Positions 33,089 through 43,538 of a stretch of DNA of 64,000 nt are shown here, one piece after another. The notes under the pieces are model-generated. The model did not search any database, was not told where the DNA came from, and worked only from the letters and a program-made list of their open reading frames with translations. A program made the translations under genes and the position numbers. The DNA comes from Brevundimonas vesicularis (GTDB lineage: Bacteria; Pseudomonadota; Alphaproteobacteria; Caulobacterales; Caulobacteraceae), in the NCBI RefSeq assembly GCF_014204545.1, contig NZ_JACHLJ010000002.1, forward strand, positions 62,001-126,000, read 5' to 3'. Numbering within the stretch: the first letter of the stretch is position 1; each line of letters starts with the position of its first letter.

Positions 33089-33300
33089 GAACCGATGGTT
33101 CCCCCGAACTTGCGCCTATCTGACCGTGCGCCCCCTCACCGCCAAGTTAAATCGGGGTAAGGCTTGTGAAGAGCTGTCATTGCGGGTTCGAAATCAGGGG
33201 ATTAAGGGCTTTACAGCCTCTTGGCGCCCACCCTTCGTCGGCGCTAGTTACAACATAACAGATGGGACAGGCCGTCCCACGCTCTGGGAAACACGCCTTC

Positions 33301-35394
33301 ATGTCCTTGCCCTCGCTTCGTCTCACCGCCTCGCTCGCCGCGCTCGGCGCCGCCACCGCCGTCCTGTCCGCGCCTGCGACCTCCGCACGCGCCGACGAGG
33401 GCATGTGGACCTTCGACAACTTCCCCATCGCCACGGTGAACGAGAAGTATGGCACGAACATCGACCAGGCCTGGTTGGACCGCGTGCGCAACGCCGCTGT
33501 GCGCCTGCAGGGCTGCTCGGCTTCACTGGTGTCGAACGAAGGCCTGGTGCTGACCAACCACCACTGCGTCGTGTCGTGCGTTCAGGACCTGTCCACGGCC
33601 CAGAACGACTACGTCAAGAACGGCTGGATGCCCGCCACCCGTGAGGAAGAGAAGAAATGCCCCGGCCAGACGGCCGAAATCCTGACGGACATCACTGACG
33701 TCACCGATCGGGTCGTCGGCGCCGGCGCCGGTCTTGAAGGCGCCGCCTTCGTCCAGGCCCGCGCCGCCGAGATCGACAAGATCCAGAAGGAGACCTGCGG
33801 CGACGATCAGAAGCTGACCTGCCAGGTCATCAGCTTCTACCGAGGCGGCCAGTATAAGCTCTACAAGTTCCGCAAGTATGACGACGTGCGCCTGGTCTTC
33901 GCGCCCGAGTTCCAGGCGGCCTTCTTCGGCGGCGACCCGGACAACTTCAACTTCCCGCGCTACGCCCTGGATGCCGGCTTCCTGCGTATCTACGAGGACG
34001 GCAAGCCGGTCGCCACGCCGAACCACCTGACCTGGAACGCCAATGCGCCCAAGGAAGGCGACGTCACCTTCGTCGCCGGCAATCCCGGCTCGACCCAGCG
34101 CCTGCTGACCGTGGCCCAGCTGGAAACCCTGCGCGACCAGCAACTGCCCGTCAGCCTGATCCAGACCTCGGAACTGCGTGGTCGCCTGCTGGAATATTCG
34201 ACGACCGGCGAAGAGGCCAAGCGCGTCTCGGTCGATCCGATCTTCGGCCTGGAGAACGGCTTCAAGGTCAACTACGGCCAGCAGGGCGCCCTGACCGACC
34301 CGGCCTTCATGGCCACCAAGCGCCGCGAGGAGCAGGAGCTGCGCCAGCGCGTCGCCGCGGACCCGGCCCTGGCCCAACGCATCGGCGATCCGTGGGCCGA
34401 TCTGGAACGCGCCTCGAGCGCCCAGCGCGACCTGTATCTGCCTTATCGCCAGCTGGAATCGGCGGCCGGTCAGCGCTCGTCGCTGTACAGCTACGCCAAG
34501 GCCATCGTCCGCGCCTCCAAGGAACGCGCCAAGCCCGTCGCTGAACGCCGCGCCGGCTATTCGGACGCCGACATCGCCTCGCTGGGTCGTCGCCTGGCGA
34601 CCGAGACGCCGATCTCGAACGATCTGGAAAAGATCTATCTCGACTTCTGGCTGTCCAAGACCCGCGAATATCTGACGGTCGACAATGCGAACGTGAAGGC
34701 GCTGCTGGGCAAGGAAAGCCCCGAGCAGATCGCGGAGCGTCTGGTGGACGGCACGCGTCTGGCCGATCCCGCCTTCCGCGCCCAGGCCCTGGCCATGACG
34801 CCGGAGCAACTGACCGCCTCGGGCGACCCGCTGATCCAGTTCGTCCTGGCCAATGACGATGCGGCCCAGGCCGTCCGCACCCAGTGGGAATCGGCCGTGT
34901 CCGGCCCGACCAGCCGCGCCGGCGAAAAGATCGCCCAGGCCCGGTTCGCGGTTTACGGCACCAACCTTTATCCCGACGCGACCTTCTCCTTGCGCCTGTC
35001 CTACGGCCAGGTGAAGGGCTGGACCTATCGCGGCGTGACGGTCGAGCCCTTCACCCAGATCGGCGGCCTGTACGAGCGCAACACGGGCGCCGAGCCCTTC
35101 AACGCGGCCGAGGACTGGCTGGCGGCCGAGGGCAAGGTCAACAAGTCGACCGTCTATGACTTCGTCTCGACCAACGACATCATCGGCGGCAACTCGGGCT
35201 CGCCCGTGATCAACGCCAAGGGCGAAGTCATCGGCGCGGCCTTCGACGGCAACATCCACTCGCTGGGCGGCAGCTTCGGCTACGACGGCGAGCTGAACCG
35301 CACGGTCACGGTCTCGACCGCCGCCATCACCGAGGCCCTGCGCAACGTCTACAACCAGCCGCGCCTGCTGCGCGAACTGGGCGTGCGGCGCTAA
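33301..35394 (+). CDS. S46 family peptidase (DPP7/DPP11-type), first copy
   Basis: A protein of about 697 residues with a signal peptide (cleavage near ARADEG). It is a serine dipeptidyl-peptidase of the chymotrypsin fold: the catalytic His is in VLTNHHCV, and the catalytic Ser in GGNSGSPVINAKGEVIGAAF near the C-terminus. EGMWTFDNFP at the mature start is a family hallmark. ATG 33301 is preferred over 33262 because the signal peptide starts there. Such enzymes release dipeptides from peptides in the periplasm. A paralogue follows 179 bp downstream. Confidence 0.94.
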   Translation: MSLPSLRLTASLAALGAATAVLSAPATSARADEGMWTFDNFPIATVNEKYGTNIDQAWLDRVRNAAVRLQGCSASLVSNEGLVLTNHHCVVSCVQDLSTAQNDYVKNGWMPATREEEKKCPGQTAEILTDITDVTDRVVGAGAGLEGAAFVQARAAEIDKIQKETCGDDQKLTCQVISFYRGGQYKLYKFRKYDDVRLVFAPEFQAAFFGGDPDNFNFPRYALDAGFLRIYEDGKPVATPNHLTWNANAPKEGDVTFVAGNPGSTQRLLTVAQLETLRDQQLPVSLIQTSELRGRLLEYSTTGEEAKRVSVDPIFGLENGFKVNYGQQGALTDPAFMATKRREEQELRQRVAADPALAQRIGDPWADLERASSAQRDLYLPYRQLESAAGQRSSLYSYAKAIVRASKERAKPVAERRAGYSDADIASLGRRLATETPISNDLEKIYLDFWLSKTREYLTVDNANVKALLGKESPEQIAERLVDGTRLADPAFRAQALAMTPEQLTASGDPLIQFVLANDDAAQAVRTQWESAVSGPTSRAGEKIAQARFAVYGTNLYPDATFSLRLSYGQVKGWTYRGVTVEPFTQIGGLYERNTGAEPFNAAEDWLAAEGKVNKSTVYDFVSTNDIIGGNSGSPVINAKGEVIGAAFDGNIHSLGGSFGYDGELNRTVTVSTAAITEALRNVYNQPRLLRELGVRR

Positions 35395-35409
35395 GACGAG
35401 AACGAAGAA

Positions 35410-35557
35410 GTCTCCTCCCCGCTGCGCGGGGAGGGGGACCGCGAAGCGGTGGAGGGGCTCTTCACCACTGCACGATCGCCTGTAAAGTGCCCAAGAGCCC
35501 CTCCGTCACGACGCTGAAGAAGCGCCGCGCCACCTCCCCGCAAGGCGGGGAGGAGAC
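35410..35557. repeat. MITE-like element, copy 1
   Basis: A 148-bp intergenic element with terminal inverted repeats GTCTCCTCCCCGC and GCGGGGAGGAGAC. Its interior holds hairpins CCCCGCTGCGCGGGG and CCGCGAAGCGG and a CCCCTCCGTCACG block. The reverse complement of 58155-58305 follows the same plan and shares the ends and these blocks, so the two form one family in opposite orientation. It separates the two S46 peptidase genes. Confidence 0.88.
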
Positions 35558-35573
35558 CTAAAGGACACCGCCC

Positions 35574-37649
35574 ATGCGCCCTCTCCTCCTCGCCTCCGCC
35601 GCCGTTTTCGCCTTCGCCGCCACCTCGGCCAGCGCCGAGGAAGGCATGTGGACCTACGACAACTTCCCGATCGCCCGCGCCAACCAGACGCTGGGGACCA
35701 ATATCGATCAGGCCTTCCTGGATCGGGTGCGGCTGTCGTCGGTGAAGTTCGGCGGCTGTTCGGCGGGCGTGGTGTCCGGCCAGGGTCTGGTGATGACCAA
35801 CAACCACTGCGTCGCCACCTGCGTCGCCAACCTGTCCACGCCGCGGCAGCAGTATGGTGAGACGGGCTTTACGCCCAAGACGCGCGAGGAAGAGCGCAAA
35901 TGCCCCGGCGCCACGGCCGAGATCCTGACTGACATCTCCGACGTCACCGAGCGGATGCACAAGGCCGGGGAAGGGCTTGAGGGTCAGGCCTTCACCCAGG
36001 CGCGCGAGGCCGAGGCCGGGCGAATCGAGACCGAAGCCTGCGGAAACGATCCCAAGATCCGCTGCCAGGTCGTCAGCCTGTACCGGGGCGGCCAGTTCAA
36101 ACTCTACAAATACCGCAAATACAGCGATGTGCGCCTGGCCTGGGCGCCGGAAGATCGCGCCGCGACCTTCGGCGGCGATCTGGACAACTTCTCCTTCCCG
36201 CGCTTCGCCATCGATGCGGCCTTCATCCGCCTGTACGAGGACGGCAAACCGGTCGAGACGCCGGTCCACTTCGCCTGGAACGCCGACAAGCCGACCGAGG
36301 GCGAGGCCGTCTTCATCACCGGCAATCCCGGCGCGACCCAGCGCCTGCTTACGATGGACCAGCTGGCCACGATCCGCGACGTGGTCCTGCCACTGGATCA
36401 GTTGATCGCCTCGGAGCTGCGCGGTCGTCTGATCCGCTATTCTGAAGAGGGCGAGGACCAAGCCTTTATCGCCATGGACCCGATCGTGGGCGTGGAGAAC
36501 ACCTACAAGCGCGGCTTGGGCCGGATGCGCGCCCTGACCGACGCCCAGTTCATCCAGGCCAAGGCGGCGGCCGAGGTCGACTTCATGCAGCGCTACGCCG
36601 CCGCCAACGGCAATGGTCCCGATCCGTGGGGTGCGCTGGAAGCGGTCCAGCCCATTGCGCGCGAACTCTATGCGCCGACCGCCCTGCTGGAAGGCGGCAC
36701 GGGTCTGGGCACCACCTCGGTCGCCGGCGGATCGCAGCTGTTCCAGTGGGCCAAGGCCATCGTGCGCGGCGCGCAGGAGCGAGCAAAGCCGTCGGACCAG
36801 CGTCTGGCCGAGTTCGCCGACAGCCGCCTGCCGGGCGTCGAATCCGGTCTGTTCGCCGAGCGGCCCACCTATCCCGAGCTGGAGCAAATCCGGCTGGAAT
36901 GGTGGCTGTCCAAGACGCGCGAATGGCTGACGGTGGACAGCCCCTACGTTCGCACCCTGCTGGGCAAGGAAAGCCCCGAAGCGCTGTCGGCCCGCGTCGT
37001 CTCGGGCACCAAACTGGCCGATCCGGCCGTGCGTCGCGCCCTGTGGACCGGCGGCCTGGCGGCGGTTCAGGCGTCGGACGACCCGATGATCCAGTATGTC
37101 CTGTCGATCGACGCCGACGCCCGCGCGGTTCGCACGGAATGGGAGAATAAGGTCAAGGCCCCGACCGACCGCGCGTCGGAACAGCTGGCGGCCGCCCGTT
37201 TCGCCGCCTATGGCGACGCCGTCTATCCCGACGCTACCGGCACCCTGCGCCTGACCTATGGCAAGGTCGAAGGCTCCGACGTGCCGGGCCAGCGTTTCGG
37301 CGCCTTCACCACCTTCGCCGGCCTGTGGGACCGCGCCACCGGCGCCGAGCCGTTCAAGGTCGCGCCCAAGCTGATGGCCGCCAAGGATCGGATCGATCCG
37401 AACGCGGTGATGGACATGGCCGTCTCGACCGACACCATCGGCGGTTCCTCGGGCTCGCCGGCAATCAACGCCCGGGGCGAGATCATCGGAGCCAACTTCG
37501 ATTCCACCGTCCTGACCCAGCGCAACGCCTATGGCTACGACCGCAACACCAACCGCAGCGTGATCGTCACCACCCAGGCCGTCACCGTGGCCCTGCGCGA
37601 CGTCTATGGGATGGATCATCTGCTGACGGAGCTGGGCGTCAGCCGGTGA
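35574..37649 (+). CDS. S46 family peptidase, second copy
   Basis: A 691-residue paralogue of the preceding gene with its own signal peptide (TSASAEEGMW). His is in VMTNNHCV and Ser in GGSSGSPAINARGEIIGANF. Family text EGMWTYDNFPIARANQTLGT is kept. Divergence between the two copies is considerable, so they may prefer different residues at the cleavage site (DPP7 versus DPP11 specificity), which cannot be decided by eye. AAAGGACACC gives a ribosome site 6 nt before the ATG. The stop overlaps the GTG of the GNAT gene. Confidence 0.94.
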   Translation: MRPLLLASAAVFAFAATSASAEEGMWTYDNFPIARANQTLGTNIDQAFLDRVRLSSVKFGGCSAGVVSGQGLVMTNNHCVATCVANLSTPRQQYGETGFTPKTREEERKCPGATAEILTDISDVTERMHKAGEGLEGQAFTQAREAEAGRIETEACGNDPKIRCQVVSLYRGGQFKLYKYRKYSDVRLAWAPEDRAATFGGDLDNFSFPRFAIDAAFIRLYEDGKPVETPVHFAWNADKPTEGEAVFITGNPGATQRLLTMDQLATIRDVVLPLDQLIASELRGRLIRYSEEGEDQAFIAMDPIVGVENTYKRGLGRMRALTDAQFIQAKAAAEVDFMQRYAAANGNGPDPWGALEAVQPIARELYAPTALLEGGTGLGTTSVAGGSQLFQWAKAIVRGAQERAKPSDQRLAEFADSRLPGVESGLFAERPTYPELEQIRLEWWLSKTREWLTVDSPYVRTLLGKESPEALSARVVSGTKLADPAVRRALWTGGLAAVQASDDPMIQYVLSIDADARAVRTEWENKVKAPTDRASEQLAAARFAAYGDAVYPDATGTLRLTYGKVEGSDVPGQRFGAFTTFAGLWDRATGAEPFKVAPKLMAAKDRIDPNAVMDMAVSTDTIGGSSGSPAINARGEIIGANFDSTVLTQRNAYGYDRNTNRSVIVTTQAVTVALRDVYGMDHLLTELGVSR

Positions 37650-38155
37650 CGCCGATCGCCATACGCGCGGCGACGCCCGACGACGTCGCCGCGCTGCATC
37701 CTCTGATCGAGCGCGCCTATCGCGGCGAAACGGCCAAGGCCGGCTGGACGCATGAAGCCGACCTGCTGTTCGATGATCGCACCAGCGCGGCGGAGCTGTC
37801 GGCCCTGATCGCCGATCCCGACCGGGTCATCCTGCTGGCCCATCGCGACGGCGCGCTGATCGGCTGCGTCCAGGTCGCCCGCGCCGGGGACAACCTGGCC
37901 TATCTCGGCATGCTGACGGTCGAGCCGACCTTGCAGGCGTCCGGCCTCGGCCGTCGTCTGCTCGCGGCCGCCGAAAGCGACGCGGTCGCGCGTTTCGGCG
38001 CGCGCCGCATGGAGATGACCGTCATCCACCGCCGGACCGAACTAATGGCCTGGTACGAACGACGCGGTTACACCCCCACCGGCGAGACCCGCCCCTTCCC
38101 CGTCGATCCGCCCCGACCCGAGCTGGAATTCGCGGTGCTGGAAAAAGCGCTCTAG
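37646..38155 (+). CDS. GNAT family N-acetyltransferase
   Basis: A 169-residue acetyltransferase with GTG start overlapping the preceding peptidase stop (GTGA). The acetyl-CoA pocket is LGMLTVEPTLQASGLGRRLL (motif A), and the end MAWYERRGYTPTGETRPFP is typical of the GNAT C-terminal strand. No hint of the substrate. Coupling to a dipeptidyl-peptidase suggests possible action on a peptide or amino acid product, which is inference only. Confidence 0.88.
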   Translation: MTPIAIRAATPDDVAALHPLIERAYRGETAKAGWTHEADLLFDDRTSAAELSALIADPDRVILLAHRDGALIGCVQVARAGDNLAYLGMLTVEPTLQASGLGRRLLAAAESDAVARFGARRMEMTVIHRRTELMAWYERRGYTPTGETRPFPVDPPRPELEFAVLEKAL

Positions 38156-38171
38156 CCGCCCCTTGCAAAAC

Positions 38172-38185
38172 GGACAGTCGTGTCC
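38172..38185. promoter_or_regulatory. Candidate TetR operator
   Basis: The dyad GGACA-GTCG-TGTCC lies 17 bp before the TetR start codon, in the only non-coding gap of this region. Self-regulating TetR repressors commonly bind such a short palindrome. The neighbouring AACGGACA and TGTCCATT context could contain part of a promoter. No second copy was found next to the transporter. Confidence 0.5.
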
Positions 38186-38201
38186 ATTTACGCGCCTCAC
38201 C

Positions 38202-38777
38202 ATGACGCGCCCTGCCGAAAAACCTGTCCGCAAGGACGCCGCTCTGAACCGGGCGGCGGTGCTGGAGGCGGCGCGCGCGGTCTTCGCCAGCCAAGGGTTG
38301 GATGCGCCCCTGGATCTGATCGCCGAACGGGCAGGGGTGGGGCGCGGCACCCTGTATCGGCACTTCTCCGACCGCACGGAATTGGCTCTGGCCGTGCTGG
38401 AGGCCGACGTCGCGGACCTGGGTCGGCGCACCGCCGAACAGGGCGATGATCCGCAGGCCTTCTTCTGGTTTCTGGACCGCCTGGCCGAGGACATGGTGCG
38501 CAATGCGGGACTGGCCGGCGTCGTGCGGAACGTGCGGTCGCCGGATGCGCTTACCCCCTTGCGGCAGAGCTTGATGGAGGCGGGCGCCGCACCGCTGAAG
38601 CGGGCCCAGGCCGCCGGCCTGGTGCGGGAGGATCTGCGGCCGATGGACATTCGTCTGATCGCCACCCTGCTGGGTGCCGGTTTTCAGGGCGCGGATGAAG
38701 CCGAGCGCCAGGCCGTGTCGTTGCGCACCCGCGCGCTTGTTCTTGATGGCCTGAGACCGCGCGGGGAGTTGCGCTGA
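38202..38777 (+). CDS. TetR family transcriptional regulator
   Basis: A 191-residue repressor. The N-terminal helix-turn-helix is clear (NRAAVLEAARAVFASQGLDA then ERAGVGRGTLYRHFSDRTEL). The C-terminal part is a ligand-binding helical domain of no specific family. ATG 38202 is chosen, just after the candidate operator. Its stop overlaps the ATG of the MFS transporter, so regulator, transporter and adaptor form one operon that the regulator probably represses until a drug-like ligand binds. Confidence 0.92.
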   Translation: MTRPAEKPVRKDAALNRAAVLEAARAVFASQGLDAPLDLIAERAGVGRGTLYRHFSDRTELALAVLEADVADLGRRTAEQGDDPQAFFWFLDRLAEDMVRNAGLAGVVRNVRSPDALTPLRQSLMEAGAAPLKRAQAAGLVREDLRPMDIRLIATLLGAGFQGADEAERQAVSLRTRALVLDGLRPRGELR

Positions 38778-40477
38778 TGGCCGGCAACAATTGGCACCTG
38801 CCCTGGGAACAGTATGTCGAAACGCTGAAGCCGCACGAGCGGCCGATGATGCCCGGCTCGCCCGCCACCCCCGATCACTCCTGGCCGATGCGGATCCAAT
38901 ACGCCCTGACCGGCCTGCTGGTCGCCATGGTCGGGTCGCTGGGCAATGCCGCCGTCACCGCCAACATCCAGAACCTGCAAGGCTCGCTGGGGATCACGAT
39001 CACCGAGGCCGCCTGGCTGCCGGTCGTCTTCGTCATGACCAACGCCTGCATGAACCTGATCCTCGTCAAGTTCCGGATGCAGTACGGCCTGCGCCTGTTC
39101 ACCCAGATCTTCCTGGGCGCCTTCGTGCTGGTCTGCGCCGCCCACCTGTTCGTCGCCAACTATCAATCGACCCTGCTGGTGCGGGCCATCGCCGGCATGG
39201 CGGGCGCAGGCCTTTCTAGCCTGGGCTTCCTCTACATCATCCAGGCGTTCCCGGCGGCGCATCGGCTGAAGGGTCTGATCATCGGCATCGGCCTGGCCAG
39301 TTTCGCCGTGCCGATTTCGCGCCTCGTCATGCCCGGCCTGCTCCAGCTGGGCGACTGGCGCGCCTTCTATCTGTTCGAGCTGGGCCTGTGCCTGGTCGCC
39401 TGGGGCGCGGTGCAGGTGGTCAAGCTGCCGCCGTCCGAGCGACTGCGCGTGTTCGACCGGCTGGACTTCCTGACTTTCGCCCTGTTTGCGCCAGGCGTGG
39501 CCCTGTTGTGCGCGGCTCTGGGTCTGGGGCGCATCGTCTGGTGGACGCAAGCCGCCTGGATCGGCTGGGCCCTGATCGGGTCCGTCATCCTGCTGACCGC
39601 CGCCTTCCTGGTCGAGCACAATCGCAAGAACCCGCTGATCAACACCCGCTGGCTGACCGGACCGGATTTGCTGCGCCTGTTCGGGGCGATCCTGCTGATC
39701 CGCATCGTGCTGTCGGAACAGACATCCGGCGCGGTGGGTTTCCTGACCGTCGTCGGCCTGGGACCGGATCAGCTTCACGGCCTCTTCGTCGTCATTCTGC
39801 TGTCGATGATCGCCGGCACCTTGGTCAGCGCCTTCACCCTGAATATGGAAAAGCTGAACAAGCCGATCGCCATCGCCCTGGCGCTGATCGCCGTCGGCGC
39901 CTGGATCGACAGCCATTCGACGGTGCTGACGCGTCCGGCGCAGCTATATTTCAGCCAGGCCCTGATCGCCTTCGCTTCGGCCATGTTCATCGGCCCGGCC
40001 CTGATGATCGGCATCGTCAAGGTGCTGACCCAGGGCAAGCAGAACCTGATCAGCTTCATCGTCATGTTCAGCGTGCTTCAAAACGTGGGCGGTCTGGCGG
40101 GTTCGGCGCTGACCGGAACGCTCCAGATCATCCGCGAGAAATACCATTCCAATCAGCTGGCGGCCGGGATTTCGGCGCTGGACCCGCAGGTCGCCTTGCG
40201 GCTGCGTCAACTGTCGGGCGCCTATGCCTCGACGATAACGGACCCCGCGCTGGCGAACGCCGAAGGCGCCGTCCTGCTAGGCCGACAGGTGACGCAGCAG
40301 GCCAATGTGCTGGCCTACAACGACGTCTTTCTGGTGATCGCCGTGATCGCGGCCCTGGGCTCCGCCTGGGTGACCGTCACCCACCTGCGGCCGCGCTGGA
40401 AGGCGCGCCGCGAGGCCAAGAACAACAACAATGCAGACGCTGCGGTCCAGAGCGCCGCCGTCGCCGCCGCCGACTGA
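38777..40477 (+). CDS. MFS transporter, DHA2/EmrB-like
   Basis: A 566-residue inner-membrane drug:proton antiporter candidate with about 14 hydrophobic segments. The early helix region VGSLGNAAVTANIQNLQGSL resembles the start of DHA2 proteins, where LDxTIVN is usual but here altered. A hydrophilic tail rich in Asn and Ala ends the protein. It is followed 13 bp later by an EmrA-like adaptor. No outer-membrane TolC-type gene is in the window. The substrate is unknown. Confidence 0.88.
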   Translation: MAGNNWHLPWEQYVETLKPHERPMMPGSPATPDHSWPMRIQYALTGLLVAMVGSLGNAAVTANIQNLQGSLGITITEAAWLPVVFVMTNACMNLILVKFRMQYGLRLFTQIFLGAFVLVCAAHLFVANYQSTLLVRAIAGMAGAGLSSLGFLYIIQAFPAAHRLKGLIIGIGLASFAVPISRLVMPGLLQLGDWRAFYLFELGLCLVAWGAVQVVKLPPSERLRVFDRLDFLTFALFAPGVALLCAALGLGRIVWWTQAAWIGWALIGSVILLTAAFLVEHNRKNPLINTRWLTGPDLLRLFGAILLIRIVLSEQTSGAVGFLTVVGLGPDQLHGLFVVILLSMIAGTLVSAFTLNMEKLNKPIAIALALIAVGAWIDSHSTVLTRPAQLYFSQALIAFASAMFIGPALMIGIVKVLTQGKQNLISFIVMFSVLQNVGGLAGSALTGTLQIIREKYHSNQLAAGISALDPQVALRLRQLSGAYASTITDPALANAEGAVLLGRQVTQQANVLAYNDVFLVIAVIAALGSAWVTVTHLRPRWKARREAKNNNNADAAVQSAAVAAAD

Positions 40478-40490
40478 ACCGAGACCCACA

Positions 40491-41606
40491 ATGACCGACG
40501 CCGCCCCGCCAGCCCCCGCCTCTTCCGCCCCTGCCGCCCCGCAGGCGCCGGCCGCTGCTCCGGCTGCGCCTGCGCCGAAGAAGAACGTCATGTGGACCGT
40601 CATCGCCGCCGGGGTCGCCCTGCTGGGCGTTCTGATGGTGCTGTACGCCTGGCAGTTGCCGCCCTTCCGAGGCGCGATCCAGCGCACCGACAACGCCTAT
40701 GTGCGCGGCCAGGTGACGATCATCAGCCCGCAGGTGAACGGCTATGTCGTCCAGGTGCCGGTCCAGGATTTCCAGACCGTGCAACAGGGGCAGTTGCTGG
40801 CCCAGGTGGACGACCGCATCTATCGCCAGCGGCTGGAGCAGGCCGAGGCCAGCCTGCACTCGGCCCAGGCGGCCCTGTCCAACTCGGCCCAGACCCAGGC
40901 GTCGGCGCGCGGATCGGTGGCCCAGCAACGCGCCTCCATCGCCGCGGCCGAAGCCACGCTGACACGGGCCCAGGCCGACGCCAACCGCGCCCGCACCCTG
41001 AAGGCCGGAGGCTGGGTCGCCCAGGCAAATGTCGACGTGGCAGAAGCCGCCCTGCGCAGCGCCCAGGCCCAGGTCGCCCAGGCCCGCGCTGCCGAAGGCA
41101 TCGCTCAGACCGGCGTCACCTCCGCCGTCGTCGGTCGCGACAGCCTGGCCGCCGCTGTCGAAAACGCCCAGGCCGCCGTGCGCCTGGCCCAGATCGACCT
41201 GGCCAACACCCACATCGTCGCCCCCCGCGCCGGCCGTCTGGGCGAGATCGGCGTACGCCAGGGCCAGTATGTGACCGCGGGCACCCAGCTGATGGGTCTG
41301 GTGCCGGACGTGGTCTGGGTCACGGCCAATATGAAGGAGACGCAGATGAAGAACATCCGCGTCGGCCAGCCGGTCGAGATCACCGTCGACGCCCTGGGCG
41401 GCCAGACCCTGCGCGGCCATGTCGAACGGATCGCCCCCGCCGCGGGATCGGAGTTCAGCGTCATCCGCCCCGACAACGCCACCGGCAACTTCACCAAGGT
41501 CGCCCAGCGCATCCCGGTCCGCATCCGCATCGACCCGAACCAGCCCGCCGCCCAGCGTCTGGCGCCGGGCATGTCGGTGGTGGCGAAGGTGAATACGGCC
41601 GGCTGA
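40491..41606 (+). CDS. HlyD/EmrA-family membrane fusion protein
   Basis: A 371-residue periplasmic adaptor. A short cytoplasmic Pro/Ala-rich head precedes one helix (WTVIAAGVALLGVLMVLYAW). Then come the lipoyl half DNAYVRGQVTIISPQVNGYV, a long coiled-coil hairpin (about 105-235) full of Ala and Gln, the second lipoyl half IVAPRAGRLGEIGVRQGQYV, and a beta domain. ATG 40491 follows the MFS stop by 13 bp. It links the EmrB-like pump to an outer-membrane channel encoded elsewhere. Confidence 0.92.
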   Translation: MTDAAPPAPASSAPAAPQAPAAAPAAPAPKKNVMWTVIAAGVALLGVLMVLYAWQLPPFRGAIQRTDNAYVRGQVTIISPQVNGYVVQVPVQDFQTVQQGQLLAQVDDRIYRQRLEQAEASLHSAQAALSNSAQTQASARGSVAQQRASIAAAEATLTRAQADANRARTLKAGGWVAQANVDVAEAALRSAQAQVAQARAAEGIAQTGVTSAVVGRDSLAAAVENAQAAVRLAQIDLANTHIVAPRAGRLGEIGVRQGQYVTAGTQLMGLVPDVVWVTANMKETQMKNIRVGQPVEITVDALGGQTLRGHVERIAPAAGSEFSVIRPDNATGNFTKVAQRIPVRIRIDPNQPAAQRLAPGMSVVAKVNTAG

Positions 41607-41657
41607 CGGAACGCGCCGCTCCCCATCGCGCTACCTCTCCCAGCAACGGAGAGCACC

Positions 41658-41834
41658 ATGGACCGCGAACAGACCAAGGGTCGTGAAGAGAACGGCGCCG
41701 ATCCGGCCGGCAAGCCGGACGCCTTGACCTCTGACAAGGCGACGGAGGCGGTCGGTCAGGCCGAGCGTCAGAGCGCGGGACCGGACGGCCCGGACGCCGC
41801 TGAGATCGGCGACACGTTCAAGCGCAAGCCCTGA
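41658..41834 (+). CDS. Small hydrophilic protein, 58 residues
   Basis: A short gene with ribosome site GGAGAG about 6 nt before ATG 41658. The product is highly charged and low in hydrophobic residues (MDREQTKGREENGADPAGKP, later GDTFKRKP at the end), suggesting a disordered or stress-related small protein. The DREQTKGREE start distantly recalls CsbD-like proteins, but I do not assign it. It follows the efflux operon by about 50 bp. Confidence 0.6.
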   Translation: MDREQTKGREENGADPAGKPDALTSDKATEAVGQAERQSAGPDGPDAAEIGDTFKRKP

Positions 41835-41841
41835 CGCCGGA

Positions 41842-42045
41842 TCAGGCCGATCGCGGCGACAGGCTGGCGGCGAGCAGATGCACGTCGTGCGCCCGCATCC
41901 GCTCGAAATTGCCCAGCCCCAAGGCCAGGGCGCGCATGATCTCGGTCTGGCGCGTATGTTCGGGATGGGCGGGCAAGGACGGCTCCGCCCGGGCCAGCTC
42001 TGCATCCAATTCGGCCATCATATGAGCCAGGATTCCATCGTTCAT
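41842..42045 (-). CDS. Small hypothetical protein, 67 residues
   Basis: A short helical protein with a good ribosome site (GGAGG about 5 nt upstream of the ATG at 42045). An upstream in-frame ATG at 42060 overlaps that site and is less likely. The sequence has an acidic helix (MMAELDAELARAEPSLPAHP) and ends AASLSPRSA. No family recognised. It is convergent with the 58-residue gene, leaving 7 bp between stops, and lies upstream of and divergent from ccrM. Confidence 0.6.
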   Translation of the reverse strand: MNDGILAHMMAELDAELARAEPSLPAHPEHTRQTEIMRALALGLGNFERMRAHDVHLLAASLSPRSA

Positions 42046-42174
42046 CTGATCCTCCATCACGCCGCCGACCGCCGCAGACGCTTAGAGCACAAACGGAACA
42101 AATCAGGAACGTGTTGGTCGAAGAAGGCTGTGGATGGTGCGACCGGATTGCAAATCGTCCGGCGGACCCTGCCG

Positions 42175-43328
<1,154 letters not shown>

Positions 43329-43538
43329 GCCGCTGCGACCGCGCGTCGCATAAGCCGCATCAATCACTTAGCTGACAATGCGTCGCTGAAACGTACGATT
43401 TCGCACACTCATTACGGGTCAGCGTCGCTGTAACCCCGCGAAACCTATGTAAAAATTAGTCAGCTGCGACGGAACTTCGCAGTTGCGAGACCATTGATGT
43501 CAACGGCCCGCCAGGATGCGGCGTCGGAGCACATCACC

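Noticed and set aside
35391..37619. A 742-codon minus-strand open frame
   Set aside because: Antisense to the second S46 peptidase, which has full family motifs and a signal peptide.
43470..43500. Stress sigma-factor promoter (GGAAC) before the GT4 gene
   Set aside because: The -35-like GGAAC is present but the expected GTT at 16-17 bp is missing.
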